Positions 5,199-11,616 of a stretch of 24,423 nucleotides of DNA are shown here, in pieces. Location: assembly GCA_011055585.1 (NCBI GenBank), contig DRGT01000149.1:1-24423 (forward strand), written 5' to 3'. The position numbers were made by a program, and so were the translations under genes. The stretch's first letter is position 1; each line of letters begins with the position of its first letter. The DNA is from Candidatus Nitrosopumilus sp. Its GTDB lineage: Archaea > Thermoproteota > Nitrososphaeria > Nitrososphaerales > Nitrosopumilaceae. The notes under the pieces are model-generated. The model saw only the letters and a list, made by a program, of their open reading frames with translations, searched no databases and had not been told where the DNA came from.

Positions 5199-8030
5199 AT
5201 GAAAATTAAAGCTAAGTCAATTAGCAATATTTCTGGAACCTTATTCTTCTCAATTTTATTTTCTATGTTTTTTCTAATCTCGACTTCATCTGCACAAGGA
5301 GCATTTAGTTCATCAATTAATGTGGATGGATATTCAGTAGGATACAGTATCACTGGAGGTAGTATTCTCAGCATTATTCCTGATGTGGATGCACACTCAT
5401 TGATCATTAAAATTTCATCAACAAGCGATGGAGAATTAACCATTACATTGCCAAGAGCATTAATTGATGCAAAATATAATGGTGATGATGATAACTTCTT
5501 TGTTCTAGTTGATGGTGTAGAAACAGATTATGATGGAAAAAGGACTAGTTCAGATAGGACACTAAAAATCGCATTCAAAGCTGGTGCTGTTGAAATAGAA
5601 ATCATTGGAAACACACTTAGCGGGACCACATCATCACCAACACCAGAAAAAGAACACGAACCAGAACCAGAACCAACACCTGCTCCACCCCCACCAGCTC
5701 CTGCAGAAATTGACATCAAGATTGTTTTAGGTTCTGCAGTTCCAGGATGTGAACAATCTAACTCATGTTTCAATCCATCTTATCTATCAGTGGATGCAGG
5801 AGAAACGATTACTTGGTATAATGCAGATACTGCAGCTCATACTGTAACTAGTGGAACGCCATCTGGTGGACCAGATGGAAACTTTGATAGTGGTTTGATA
5901 ATGTCAGGAAGTACATTTTCTGTAACGCTTACTCAACCTGGTACATACCCGTACTTTAGCATGCAACATCCATGGGCAATAGGCGAGATTATTGTTCAAG
6001 GTTCTGAAACTTCTAGCTCAGATACCACTCCTCCACAGGTAATAGTTCCAAGTGACATGACAATAGATGCAGGAACTGCTGGTTATGCTATACTAGAATA
6101 TAATGTCAAAGCAATTGATGATGTTGATGGTGTAATAACACCAACATGTAATCTTTCATCGGGTTCTAAAGTTTTTGTTGGTGTAACTACTGTAACATGT
6201 ACTGCAACAGATAGTGCAGGAAATACAGGTAGTGCCAGCTTTATGGTAACAGTTACTCCTGCCTTAGATACTATTCCCCCCGATATTGACATATGGGCTA
6301 CACATGACTTATCCATAACAACTGCTGGTTATGCTATACTAGAATATACTGTCAAAGCAAATGATGATGTTGATGGTGCAATACCGGCAACATGTGATCT
6401 TCCATCGGGTTCTAAAGTTTTTGTTGGTCAATTGCTTGTAACTTGTACTGCAACAGATAGTGCAGGAAATACAGGTAGTGGCGGATTTTGGGTACAAGTC
6501 CATGATCCTGACAATGATACTATTCCCCCAGGTTTTTCGATGACAATTCCACCACAACACCAATTCGCACCAGCTGCTGGTTATGTTATACTAGAATATG
6601 ATGCCCAAGGAGATGATAATGTTGATGGTGTAATACCGGCAACATGTAATCCTTTATCGGGTTCTAAAATTTTTGTTGGTGTAACTACTGTAAATTGTAC
6701 TGCAACAGATAATGCAGGAAATACAAATCATGCCAGCTTTATGGTAACAGTTACTCCTGAAGAAACTGGCATCAAGATTGTTAGAGGTTCTTCAGTTCCA
6801 GGATGTGAACAATCTAACTCATGTTACACTCCATCTTCACTATCAGTGGATGTAGGAGAAACAATTACTTGGCTTAATGTAGATCCTCCAGATCATACTA
6901 TAACTAGTGGAACACCATCTGGTGGACCAGATGGAAACTTTGATAGTGGTTTGATCCCATTCCAATATGCATTTTCTGTAACGCTTACTCAACCTGGTAC
7001 ATACCCGTACTTTAGCATGCAACATCCATGGGCAATAGGCAAGATTATTGTTCAAGGTTCTGAAACTATCTTAGATACTACTCCCCCACAGGTAATAGTT
7101 CCAAATGACATGACAATAGATGCAGGAACTGATGATTATGCTATACTAGAATATTATGTCAATGCAATTGATGATGTTGATGGTGTAATAACACCAACAT
7201 GTGATCTTGGATCAGGTTCTGTAATTTATGTTGGACAAGGGTATTCTACTCTTGTAACTTGTACTGCAACAGATAGTGCAGGAAATACAGGTAGTGACAG
7301 CTTCATGGTAACAATTACTTCAACACCAGAACCAATACCAGAAACAGCACCAGAACCAACACCAGAAACAGCACCAACGCCAGCACCAGCACCTACTCCA
7401 GTACCTACACCAGTACCTACTCCAGTACCTACACCAGTACCTACTCCAGTACCTACCCCCGCACCTACACCCGTTCCATCAACACCAAATGTTCATAAAC
7501 TAACTCAAGAAAAATCAGTTAAGGTAGCAGATGGCTCTTCGGTTCCGGGTTGTGAAGAATTTTTCGAATGTTATATTCCTTATTCAGTTAGAGTTCGTCC
7601 TGGAGCTCCCCTATACTGGACAAATTTTGATTCAGCGGCTCATACTGTTACAAGTGGAACACCAGCTGATGGTCCTGATGGAATTTTTGATTCTGGTTTA
7701 TTCAAGTCGGAAGAGATATTTGAAGTCACATTAAGCAATACAGGTACATATCCTTACTTTTGCATGGTACATCCCTGGATGATCGGAAAAGTAATTGTTC
7801 ATGGGTCTCCAGTTACTTTAACTCCAACACCTGCGTCTGCTGGCATTACGGTAGATTCTTCAGTATCATCTCAAGACGATGATCTTTCTGAATTAATTGA
7901 TGAAAACAAAGAACTCAGAGAAGAAGTTGAAAGACAGGGAGACCAAATTGATGAGCTAAACGAAGAAGTTGATTTGTTAAAACAAATTATTCAAAGTATT
8001 CAAGGCTTTTTTAGTAGTATATTTGGCTAA
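5199..8030 (+). CDS. Secreted multidomain cupredoxin/HYR surface protein, 943 aa
   Basis: The ATG at 5199 begins a classic signal peptide (basic MKIKAK, hydrophobic core LFFSILFSMFFLI, cleavage near STSSA). The ATG at 5115 abuts repeat A and would bury that signal. Approximate order: beta domain 35-140; Pro/Glu linker; cupredoxin 1 (172-267); HYR 1-3 (273-520), each with VDG.I.P.C and CTATDSAGNTG-like cores; cupredoxin 2 (522-613); HYR 4 (624-707); PTPVP-repeat linker (708-764); cupredoxin 3 (772-869); C-terminal coiled coil (890-934). Cupredoxin 3 keeps all type 1 copper ligands (H815, C855, H858, M861). Domains 1 and 2 have Ser for Cys (254, 606) and Ala for Met (260, 612), so they probably do not form blue-copper sites. 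Each has a CxxxxxC pair likely to form a disulfide. It is probably extracellular, with a role in copper binding or electron transfer, or structural. Confidence 0.85.
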   Translation: MKIKAKSISNISGTLFFSILFSMFFLISTSSAQGAFSSSINVDGYSVGYSITGGSILSIIPDVDAHSLIIKISSTSDGELTITLPRALIDAKYNGDDDNFFVLVDGVETDYDGKRTSSDRTLKIAFKAGAVEIEIIGNTLSGTTSSPTPEKEHEPEPEPTPAPPPPAPAEIDIKIVLGSAVPGCEQSNSCFNPSYLSVDAGETITWYNADTAAHTVTSGTPSGGPDGNFDSGLIMSGSTFSVTLTQPGTYPYFSMQHPWAIGEIIVQGSETSSSDTTPPQVIVPSDMTIDAGTAGYAILEYNVKAIDDVDGVITPTCNLSSGSKVFVGVTTVTCTATDSAGNTGSASFMVTVTPALDTIPPDIDIWATHDLSITTAGYAILEYTVKANDDVDGAIPATCDLPSGSKVFVGQLLVTCTATDSAGNTGSGGFWVQVHDPDNDTIPPGFSMTIPPQHQFAPAAGYVILEYDAQGDDNVDGVIPATCNPLSGSKIFVGVTTVNCTATDNAGNTNHASFMVTVTPEETGIKIVRGSSVPGCEQSNSCYTPSSLSVDVGETITWLNVDPPDHTITSGTPSGGPDGNFDSGLIPFQYAFSVTLTQPGTYPYFSMQHPWAIGKIIVQGSETILDTTPPQVIVPNDMTIDAGTDDYAILEYYVNAIDDVDGVITPTCDLGSGSVIYVGQGYSTLVTCTATDSAGNTGSDSFMVTITSTPEPIPETAPEPTPETAPTPAPAPTPVPTPVPTPVPTPVPTPVPTPAPTPVPSTPNVHKLTQEKSVKVADGSSVPGCEEFFECYIPYSVRVRPGAPLYWTNFDSAAHTVTSGTPADGPDGIFDSGLFKSEEIFEVTLSNTGTYPYFCMVHPWMIGKVIVHGSPVTLTPTPASAGITVDSSVSSQDDDLSELIDENKELREEVERQGDQIDELNEEVDLLKQIIQSIQGFFSSIFG
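7391..7456 (+). repeat. In-gene tandem repeat encoding a Pro-Thr-Pro-Val linker
   Basis: A 24-nt period, about 2.7 copies, arises from alternating ACT/ACA Thr codons in (PTPV)n. It forms a rigid extended linker before cupredoxin 3 and is likely to vary in copy number between strains. Confidence 0.75.
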
Positions 8031-8038
8031 ATTCTAAT

Positions 8039-8065
8039 CAGATCTTAGTGCAATACCTGTATTCT
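8039..8065 (+). repeat. Repeat D copy
   Basis: Matches 10484-10510 over 27 nt with one difference. It occupies the gap between two convergent stops. Read on the minus strand it equals the last codons and stop (RIQVLH*) of the small gene at 10490-10666, so it may be a gene-end remnant. Confidence 0.75.
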
Positions 8066-8484
8066 TATTCTCCAATTATTTGCAAAACTAGAGTTCTAGT
8101 TCTTGCTCTGGTGTCTAGCTCTAAAAATACAATTTGTTGCCATGTTCCAAGTAACAGTTGTCCGTCTTTGAATGGAACAGTGAGTGAGGGGCCAACTAGT
8201 GATGCTTTTACATGAGATCTGCCGTTTCCATCATGCCATCTTTGTTCATGTTCGTAATTGATGTCATCAGGTGAAATCCTAGATAGCATTTCTGGGAAAT
8301 CTTTTACCAATCCAGGCTCGTATTCTATAGTAGTTATAGCGCCAGTTGAACCAGAAACAAAAACCGTAATGGTTCCATTTGAGATTCCAGACTCTGAAAT
8401 GGCATCAGCTACTGGTTCAGTGATGTCGATGATATCATTTTCTGACTTTGAGCTAATTTTGATTTGTTTTGTAATTACAGCCAT
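8065..8484 (-). CDS. YjbQ/UPF0047 family protein
   Basis: The 139-residue product starts with ATG at 8484 and is full length for the family. Diagnostic stretches are NGTITVFVSGSTGAITTIEY (N-terminal half), INYEHEQRWHDGNGRSHVKA with the conserved His and Asp/Asn residues of the putative active site, and LVGPSLTVPFKDGQLLLGTWQQIVFLELD. YjbQ proteins form trimers with a metal-binding pocket. Some members show thiamine-phosphate synthase activity in complementation, but the natural reaction is not settled. It converges on the cupredoxin gene with repeat D between. On its own strand a repeat A variant lies 22 nt upstream of the start. Confidence 0.93.
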   Translation of the reverse strand: MAVITKQIKISSKSENDIIDITEPVADAISESGISNGTITVFVSGSTGAITTIEYEPGLVKDFPEMLSRISPDDINYEHEQRWHDGNGRSHVKASLVGPSLTVPFKDGQLLLGTWQQIVFLELDTRARTRTLVLQIIGE

Positions 8485-8505
8485 GTTATTTTTAGATAAA
8501 TCTCC

Positions 8506-8522
8506 GAATTAAGAATTTTTAG
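8506..8522 (+). repeat. Repeat A, variant
   Basis: GAATTAAGAATTTTTAG is module A with one change and a truncated left end. It lies 22 nt upstream of the minus-strand YjbQ start. Confidence 0.6.
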
Positions 8523-8568
8523 AATCTAAATTAAATCTAAGCAAATGGTGTAATTTGCCATTTATTTT

Positions 8569-8655
8569 TCAAAGTCTCCACAAAAGACTCAAAGTACCAT
8601 AGAAAGCAACAACTGAGATTATAATTATTATTACTCCAATAGTTGTTCTTCTCAT
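8569..8655 (-). CDS. Predicted single-helix membrane microprotein, 28 aa
   Basis: Minus-strand ATG at 8655 gives MRRTTIGVIIIIISVVAFYG, followed by TLSLLWRL and a stop. It has a basic start, then a run of isoleucine and valine long enough to span a membrane. At this length coding status is uncertain, but repeat A+B sits 19 nt upstream of the ATG, the same arrangement as for the genes at 8987 and 11796, which supports expression. No partner or function can be assigned. Confidence 0.4.
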   Translation of the reverse strand: MRRTTIGVIIIIISVVAFYGTLSLLWRL

Positions 8656-8673
8656 GATTTTTTAGAGATCTAA

Positions 8674-8706
8674 CTAAGAATTAAGAATTCTAAAAATAAA
8701 ACGTCA
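8674..8706 (+). repeat. Repeat A+B, 33-nt variant
   Basis: CTAAGAATTAAGAATT, a diverged junction, then ATAAAACGTCA. It lies between two minus-strand genes, 19 nt upstream of the start at 8655. Confidence 0.8.
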
Positions 8707-8710
8707 TTCT

Positions 8711-8725
8711 AAAAAAGAAAAAAGG
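8711..8725 (-). terminator. T-rich terminator-like tract
   Basis: On the minus strand, a near-pure T run just after the stop at 8733 and before repeat A+B. It is nearly identical in sequence to the tract at 2453-2468. Confidence 0.45.
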
Positions 8726-8732
8726 TTAGACC

Positions 8733-8987
8733 CTAAGGAAGCAGTTTCCTCTCCAAATCACATCCCTTTTCTTTTAGTATCTCATATTTTTCAGGTGTTC
8801 GGTGTATATCATAAACAATACGCATTTCAGCACAATTCATTTTTTCCATAGCATCAAGCATTCGTCTTTCGTCAGTTAATTTAATTTTATGATCCTCAGT
8901 AATTGTTACCTCATTAATTAAAACAATAATCCCAAATCCTACAATTAAAATTCCAATGCCTATTCTAATTTTCTTACCTTTTTCCAC
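8733..8987 (-). CDS. Small membrane-anchored hypothetical protein, 84 aa
   Basis: The start is GTG at 8987. Residues 1-7 are basic, 8-25 form one hydrophobic helix (IRIGIGILIVGFGIIVLI), and the remaining about 58 residues are charged and soluble (KIKLTDERRMLDAMEKMNCA, then IHRTPEKYEILKEKGCD). Two cysteines (C52, C76) sit in the soluble part. The most likely topology is an N-terminal anchor or uncleaved signal with the charged domain outside. No family is recognised. Repeat A starts 19 nt upstream of the start codon and continues into repeat C. A T-rich tract follows the stop. This is one of the clearest examples of the repeat-gene-T-tract arrangement. Confidence 0.6.
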   Translation of the reverse strand: MEKGKKIRIGIGILIVGFGIIVLINEVTITEDHKIKLTDERRMLDAMEKMNCAEMRIVYDIHRTPEKYEILKEKGCDLERKLLP

Positions 8988-9005
8988 TAAATTTTCTAGT
9001 CTATA

Positions 9006-9025
9006 CTAAGAATTAAGAATTTTCA
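9006..9025 (+). repeat. Repeat A copy
   Basis: Exact CTAAGAATTAAGAATTTTCA, followed after 6 nt by repeat C. It lies 19 nt upstream of the minus-strand GTG at 8987. Confidence 0.85.
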
Positions 9026-9031
9026 GTGTAA

Positions 9032-9048
9032 CAGTTCGTATCAAATGT
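9032..9048 (+). repeat. Repeat C copy 5
   Basis: Exact CAGTTCGTATCAAATGT. It lies between divergent genes, 80 nt before the metallophosphoesterase start. Confidence 0.85.
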
Positions 9049-9128
9049 TAATTCATAATTCTATTCTGCAAGTCTTTAGCCTCAAAAATAAAATTTGAAA
9101 TTACTCTAATTGATGAATATATCTGAAG

Positions 9129-9974
9129 ATGGATCTTGTTATTTCTGATATTCATGCAGATATTTCTGCACTTAATACAATCATGGATCTTGTTACCTCA
9201 GTTGATTTCAAAAAAAATTATGGTGAAATTTCTCGAATTCTTAATCTTGGTGATGTATTAGAAAGAGGAACTCGTCCAAAAGAAGTTTTAGAAAAGATGG
9301 AAGAATTATCCAAAAACTATCCAGTCATCTCAGTTATAGGTAATCATGATGAAGCGTTTTTGTATAAAAGAGAAGTTAGCGGGAGCTCACGTGAGAGTAT
9401 TAATGCACATCTTTCCTTAACTGAAGAAGATCTTACTTTCTTTAAAAAAAACCAAGATGATACATACGGTCAGCAAGAATTTTTGGATAAAAAAACTAGT
9501 TTGCTTTGTGTTCATGGAGGTCCTTTAGATCCAAAAAAAATCACTCCAAAAAACGCGGGTCCCGATGCATGGCTATATCAGAAAAGTTGGCAGAGATTAT
9601 CAGAAGAAAACTTTGAATTTTTTAGCTACTATGGATATCAATATACAGCCTCATCTGCCTTTAAGGAAGCAAAAACAAAAGTTGAAAATCCTATAATATT
9701 ATGTGGTCACCAACATATGGAAGCTGCACTAAAACAAAACAAGGAGGGAATACAAGAAATTCTTTCAAAAATCAAACCTCATACTGAAAAACTTTCCAAC
9801 TTTATAGTTGAAAAAAAAGAAATTCCAGTTGAATCAGATAATAACTATTTGATTAGAATAGGTTTAGGAGGACCTGAAGGATATCATGGGCTGGGAATAT
9901 CCAAACCACATTTTGGTACTGTTCAATATAACCCTAAAAAGATAATTCTCTTTGGAATAAATCCAAAAATATAG
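9129..9974 (+). CDS. Calcineurin-like metallophosphoesterase
   Basis: The 281-residue product has the five metallophosphoesterase blocks in order: D7-I-H9 (DxH), G41-D42 in LNLGDVLERG, G71-N72-H73-D74, the H129-G130 of CVHGGPLDP, and G193-H194-Q195-H196. These residues bind a dinuclear metal centre that hydrolyses phosphoester bonds. The substrate could be a phosphoprotein, a nucleotide or a dinucleotide. The GDVLERG block resembles the GDxVDRG of Ser/Thr phosphatases and ApaH-like enzymes, but the motif is not conclusive. It is cytosolic, with no signal peptide. The C-terminal 80 residues (EKKEIPVESDNNYLIRIGLG and on) form the last beta strands of the sandwich. It stands alone between repeat-filled gaps. 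Confidence 0.88.
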   Translation: MDLVISDIHADISALNTIMDLVTSVDFKKNYGEISRILNLGDVLERGTRPKEVLEKMEELSKNYPVISVIGNHDEAFLYKREVSGSSRESINAHLSLTEEDLTFFKKNQDDTYGQQEFLDKKTSLLCVHGGPLDPKKITPKNAGPDAWLYQKSWQRLSEENFEFFSYYGYQYTASSAFKEAKTKVENPIILCGHQHMEAALKQNKEGIQEILSKIKPHTEKLSNFIVEKKEIPVESDNNYLIRIGLGGPEGYHGLGISKPHFGTVQYNPKKIILFGINPKI

Positions 9975-10025
9975 AACACAAATTTTATTTTATTCTGAAA
10001 GTCTTTAGTCTCAAATTTTTGTTAA

Positions 10026-10042
10026 CAGTTCATATCAAATGT
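10026..10042 (+). repeat. Repeat C copy 6, one change
   Basis: CAGTTCATATCAAATGT differs from the consensus at one base (CGT to CAT). Confidence 0.75.
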
Positions 10043-10148
10043 CGACTAATTTCTTAAAGGTTGAATATAGGAATTTACTAAATTTCATTAACTAAACAAG
10101 AATTTATGACTTGTATAATATTTGGATAATGAATTAGAATTATAGTAA

Positions 10149-10316
10149 ATGCGTATTTCAAGAGCAAAACGTAAAGCAGCTGCAAGGAAAGCAGCACGTA
10201 CAAGGGCAAGAAATAAGGCAAAACGTAGAGCAGCTGCAAGAAGAGCTGCAATATCTAGAAGAAGAAAAAGAATTGCAGCCACAAAGAAGAGTAGTATAAC
10301 GAGAAGCCCCATCTAG
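10149..10316 (+). CDS. Arg/Lys/Ala-rich basic protein, 55 aa
   Basis: The ATG at 10149 gives 55 residues with 16 Arg, 8 Lys, 15 Ala and no acidic residue. An internal duplication is visible in protein and DNA: AKRKAAARKAA (from residue 6) and AKRRAAARRAA (from residue 24), 54 nt apart. The composition resembles histone H1 tails, bacterial Hc1/AlgP-type and other nucleoid proteins, so DNA or RNA binding is very likely by charge alone. A named family is not recognisable. The opposite strand also carries an open frame over the same stretch, but that is expected from Ala/Arg codons and would encode an improbable Leu/Ala product. The gene is isolated, with repeats on both sides. Confidence 0.6.
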   Translation: MRISRAKRKAAARKAARTRARNKAKRRAAARRAAISRRRKRIAATKKSSITRSPI

Positions 10317-10353
10317 AGTGAACAAAATAGAATCACAAGCTTTACTTTTTTAT

Positions 10354-10369
10354 CAACAGAATTACCGAA
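10354..10369 (+). repeat. Repeat E, second copy
   Basis: CAACAGAATTACCGAA is identical to 4950-4965 but lacks the closing CTGTTG arm. Confidence 0.6.
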
Positions 10370-10483
10370 ATAGTATACGGAACTAATCAGTTACGCATCC
10401 GCACAGGTGTAACAGGCAGTACAGCAAATAGAATTAATTTTAGAATAGAACTGTTAACTGTTTCGTTTCACTTTTAGATAAAT

Positions 10484-10510
10484 CAGATCTTAGTGTAATA
10501 CCTGTATTCT
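10484..10510 (+). repeat. Repeat D copy overlapping a gene end
   Basis: Overlaps the last codons and stop of the minus-strand gene at 10490-10666. It matches 8039-8065 over 27 nt except for one base. Confidence 0.75.
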
Positions 10511-10666
10511 GGAAACAATTTCCTCATCAGATAACATTTTTGCATGTCGTTCACAAACAAGCCAAATTGCCTTACAAAGAGGCTTTTTTGAATCGCCACA
10601 AAAATACCATTCCATAATTTTCAGATATGCCTCTGTGTTACAATTCCAAACATTACATAATACCAA
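10490..10666 (-). CDS. Cys-rich small protein, 58 aa
   Basis: A minus-strand frame from TTG at 10666 encodes 58 residues with six cysteines (C4, C9, C23, C31, C38 and, with H41, a CERH end). The sequence starts MVLCNVWNCNTEAYLKIMEW and contains WYFCGDSKKPLCKAIWLVCE and SDEEIVSRIQVLH. The C-x4-C pair followed by further spaced Cys and His suggests a zinc-binding mini-domain. No ATG is available; TTG is the first in-frame start after a stop. Repeat B lies 20 nt upstream, the same position that A/B holds before other minus-strand genes. Its 3' end contains repeat D. Family unknown; coding call moderate. Confidence 0.5.
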   Translation of the reverse strand: MVLCNVWNCNTEAYLKIMEWYFCGDSKKPLCKAIWLVCERHAKMLSDEEIVSRIQVLH

Positions 10667-10685
10667 AACAGCTTTTCAAATACAA

Positions 10686-10703
10686 TTCAAAGATAAAACG
10701 TCA
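10686..10703 (+). repeat. Repeat B copy (without A)
   Basis: Exact TTCAAAGATAAAACGTCA, 20 nt upstream of the minus-strand TTG at 10666. Confidence 0.8.
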
Positions 10704-10720
10704 TTCTAAAAATTAGGGCT

Positions 10721-10828
10721 TTATCTTACAAGACCAAACGCGAAAAGAATCACATACCCAAAAAATGCTACCACAGCATACACAAATCCTATTCCCACTT
10801 CCCTAGGTTTATTCACCTTTTCCTGCAT
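10721..10828 (-). CDS. Predicted single-helix membrane microprotein, 35 aa
   Basis: Minus-strand ATG at 10828 gives MQEKVNKPREVGIGFVYAVV followed by AFFGYVILFAFGLVR and a stop. A charged 10-residue start precedes a hydrophobic helix of about 22 residues, which would cross the membrane once. Small single-pass proteins of this type are common accessory subunits of membrane complexes, but no partner is encoded nearby. Coding status rests on the clean charged-then-hydrophobic pattern and isolation from other genes. Confidence 0.4.
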   Translation of the reverse strand: MQEKVNKPREVGIGFVYAVVAFFGYVILFAFGLVR

Positions 10829-10867
10829 ATACGTTTCTAGGTAGAAATAAAACATAAAATTTTGTAA

Positions 10868-10878
10868 GTATCAAATGT
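10868..10878 (+). repeat. Repeat C, truncated copy 7
   Basis: Only the right part, GTATCAAATGT followed by TAA, is kept. Confidence 0.5.
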
Positions 10879-10951
10879 TAAAGAAGCCAAAGTCCCAAAA
10901 TCATAACTCATAACATAACTAGTTAGTACATATTTCTAGGTGGGGAATAGC

Positions 10952-10971
10952 TTTTCAAAGATAAAACGTCA
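10952..10971 (+). repeat. Repeat B copy with part of A
   Basis: TTTTCAAAGATAAAACGTCA. A purine run at 10977-10987, a T tract on the minus strand, separates it from the repeat A copy at 10993. Confidence 0.75.
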
Positions 10972-10992
10972 GTGAGAAAAGAAAAAAGCTAG

Positions 10993-11012
10993 CTAAGAAT
11001 TAAGAATTTTCA
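10993..11012 (+). repeat. Repeat A copy
   Basis: Exact CTAAGAATTAAGAATTTTCA. It is followed by GG, as at 1-17 and 5092-5113. No gene follows on the minus strand before the T tract. Confidence 0.85.
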
Positions 11013-11062
11013 GGATAAAATCATGCATAATTCTTTTTACAGATAATTGAGGTTTAGGAGTA

Positions 11063-11179
11063 ATGGAGTATTGCGGGGATTGTGCACAAAATCATCTGGT
11101 TAGGTTTCCTCCTGTCGAATCTGCTCATGTGCCTCATCGAATTAATGAAAAGTGCAATTGTAAATGTCACAAAAAATAA
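11063..11179 (+). CDS. Cys/His-rich microprotein, 38 aa
   Basis: ATG at 11063 with a GGAG just upstream (11057-11060) encodes MEYCGDCAQNHLVRFPPVES and then AHVPHRINEKCNCKCHKK. C4-x2-C7 pairs with C31-N-C33-K-C35-H36, so a single zinc site with CxxC and CxCxCH ligands is plausible. The middle HVPHR region adds further His. It is too short for ordinary gene finders, but the ligand spacing and GGAG support it. It may act as a zinc-binding adaptor; no family is recognised. Confidence 0.5.
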   Translation: MEYCGDCAQNHLVRFPPVESAHVPHRINEKCNCKCHKK

Positions 11180-11223
11180 TTATGTTTTCCAAAATTAAAA
11201 ATCCAAATCAGAAAATTATAATC

Positions 11224-11331
11224 CTAAGATGTAGAGCTTTCTTTAAGGGCTCTAGCTTTTTTACAAATAGCACAATACTCTTCTTTTGAATCAGTTTTAA
11301 TCGGAGTTAAGCAATCATGGCAATATTTCAT
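11224..11331 (-). CDS. Zinc-ribbon microprotein, 35 aa
   Basis: Minus-strand ATG at 11331 gives MKYCHDCLTPIKTDSKEEYC followed by AICKKARALKESSTS. Two CxxC knuckles (C4-H-D-C7 and C20-A-I-C23) with a 12-residue spacer form a compact zinc ribbon, followed by a basic helix. A repeat A variant lies 25 nt upstream of the start. The 35-residue size is at the lower end for a stable ribbon. Coding status is supported by the paired knuckles. Confidence 0.5.
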   Translation of the reverse strand: MKYCHDCLTPIKTDSKEEYCAICKKARALKESSTS

Positions 11332-11355
11332 GATTTGAGGGATTAATCGGAGTAT

Positions 11356-11369
11356 ATTAAGAATTTTCA
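11356..11369 (+). repeat. Repeat A, truncated copy
   Basis: ATTAAGAATTTTCA, followed by GAATC. It lies 25 nt upstream of the minus-strand start at 11331. Confidence 0.6.
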
Positions 11370-11454
11370 GAATCTAACAGAGTTTTCTGCTAGTCGGTAG
11401 CTAAACAAAATTTACAGCATTTTCTATATAGGTTCAAGTTTAGGATTAGTTGTT

Positions 11455-11598
11455 ATGACAACAGGATACTGTGTAAAATGCAGAACTAAAAGAGAAATGA
11501 AGAATCCAGAATCTATCACCATGAAAAATGGTAGGCCTGCAACAAAAGGCACCTGTCCTACCTGTAAGACAAAAATGTTCAGAATAGGAAAAGGCTAG
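11455..11598 (+). CDS. DUF5679-like zinc-ribbon protein, 47 aa
   Basis: ATG at 11455 encodes a 47-residue protein with knuckles Y-C6-V-K-C9 and T-C34-P-T-C37, the stretch RTKREMKNPESITMKNGRPA between them, and a TKMFRIGKG end. This combination (YCVKCR, ATKGTCP, TKMFRIG) is typical of the DUF5679 family common in thaumarchaea and some bacteria. These are single zinc ribbons of unknown role, possibly nucleic-acid or protein binding. It has its own promoter region: repeat A at 11356 is not directly adjacent. Repeat A follows the stop after 1 nt. Confidence 0.8.
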   Translation: MTTGYCVKCRTKREMKNPESITMKNGRPATKGTCPTCKTKMFRIGKG

Positions 11599-11599
11599 T

Positions 11600-11616
11600 C
11601 TAAGAATTAAGAATTT
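11600..11616 (+). repeat. Repeat A, right-truncated copy
   Basis: CTAAGAATTAAGAATTT directly follows the DUF5679-like stop codon and overlaps the terminal codon of the frameshifted gene on the other strand. Confidence 0.7.

Noticed and set aside
10088..10312. 74-aa Leu/Ala-rich minus-strand ORF over the basic-protein gene
   Set aside because: It is the complementary reading of Ala/Arg/Lys codons. The plus-strand product has a duplicated unit and normal start; the Leu/Ala product is improbable.
10389..10440. Minus-strand Cys-rich peptide ICCTACYTCADA
   Set aside because: The frame has a stop shortly upstream and no start codon; too short to support as a gene or remnant.
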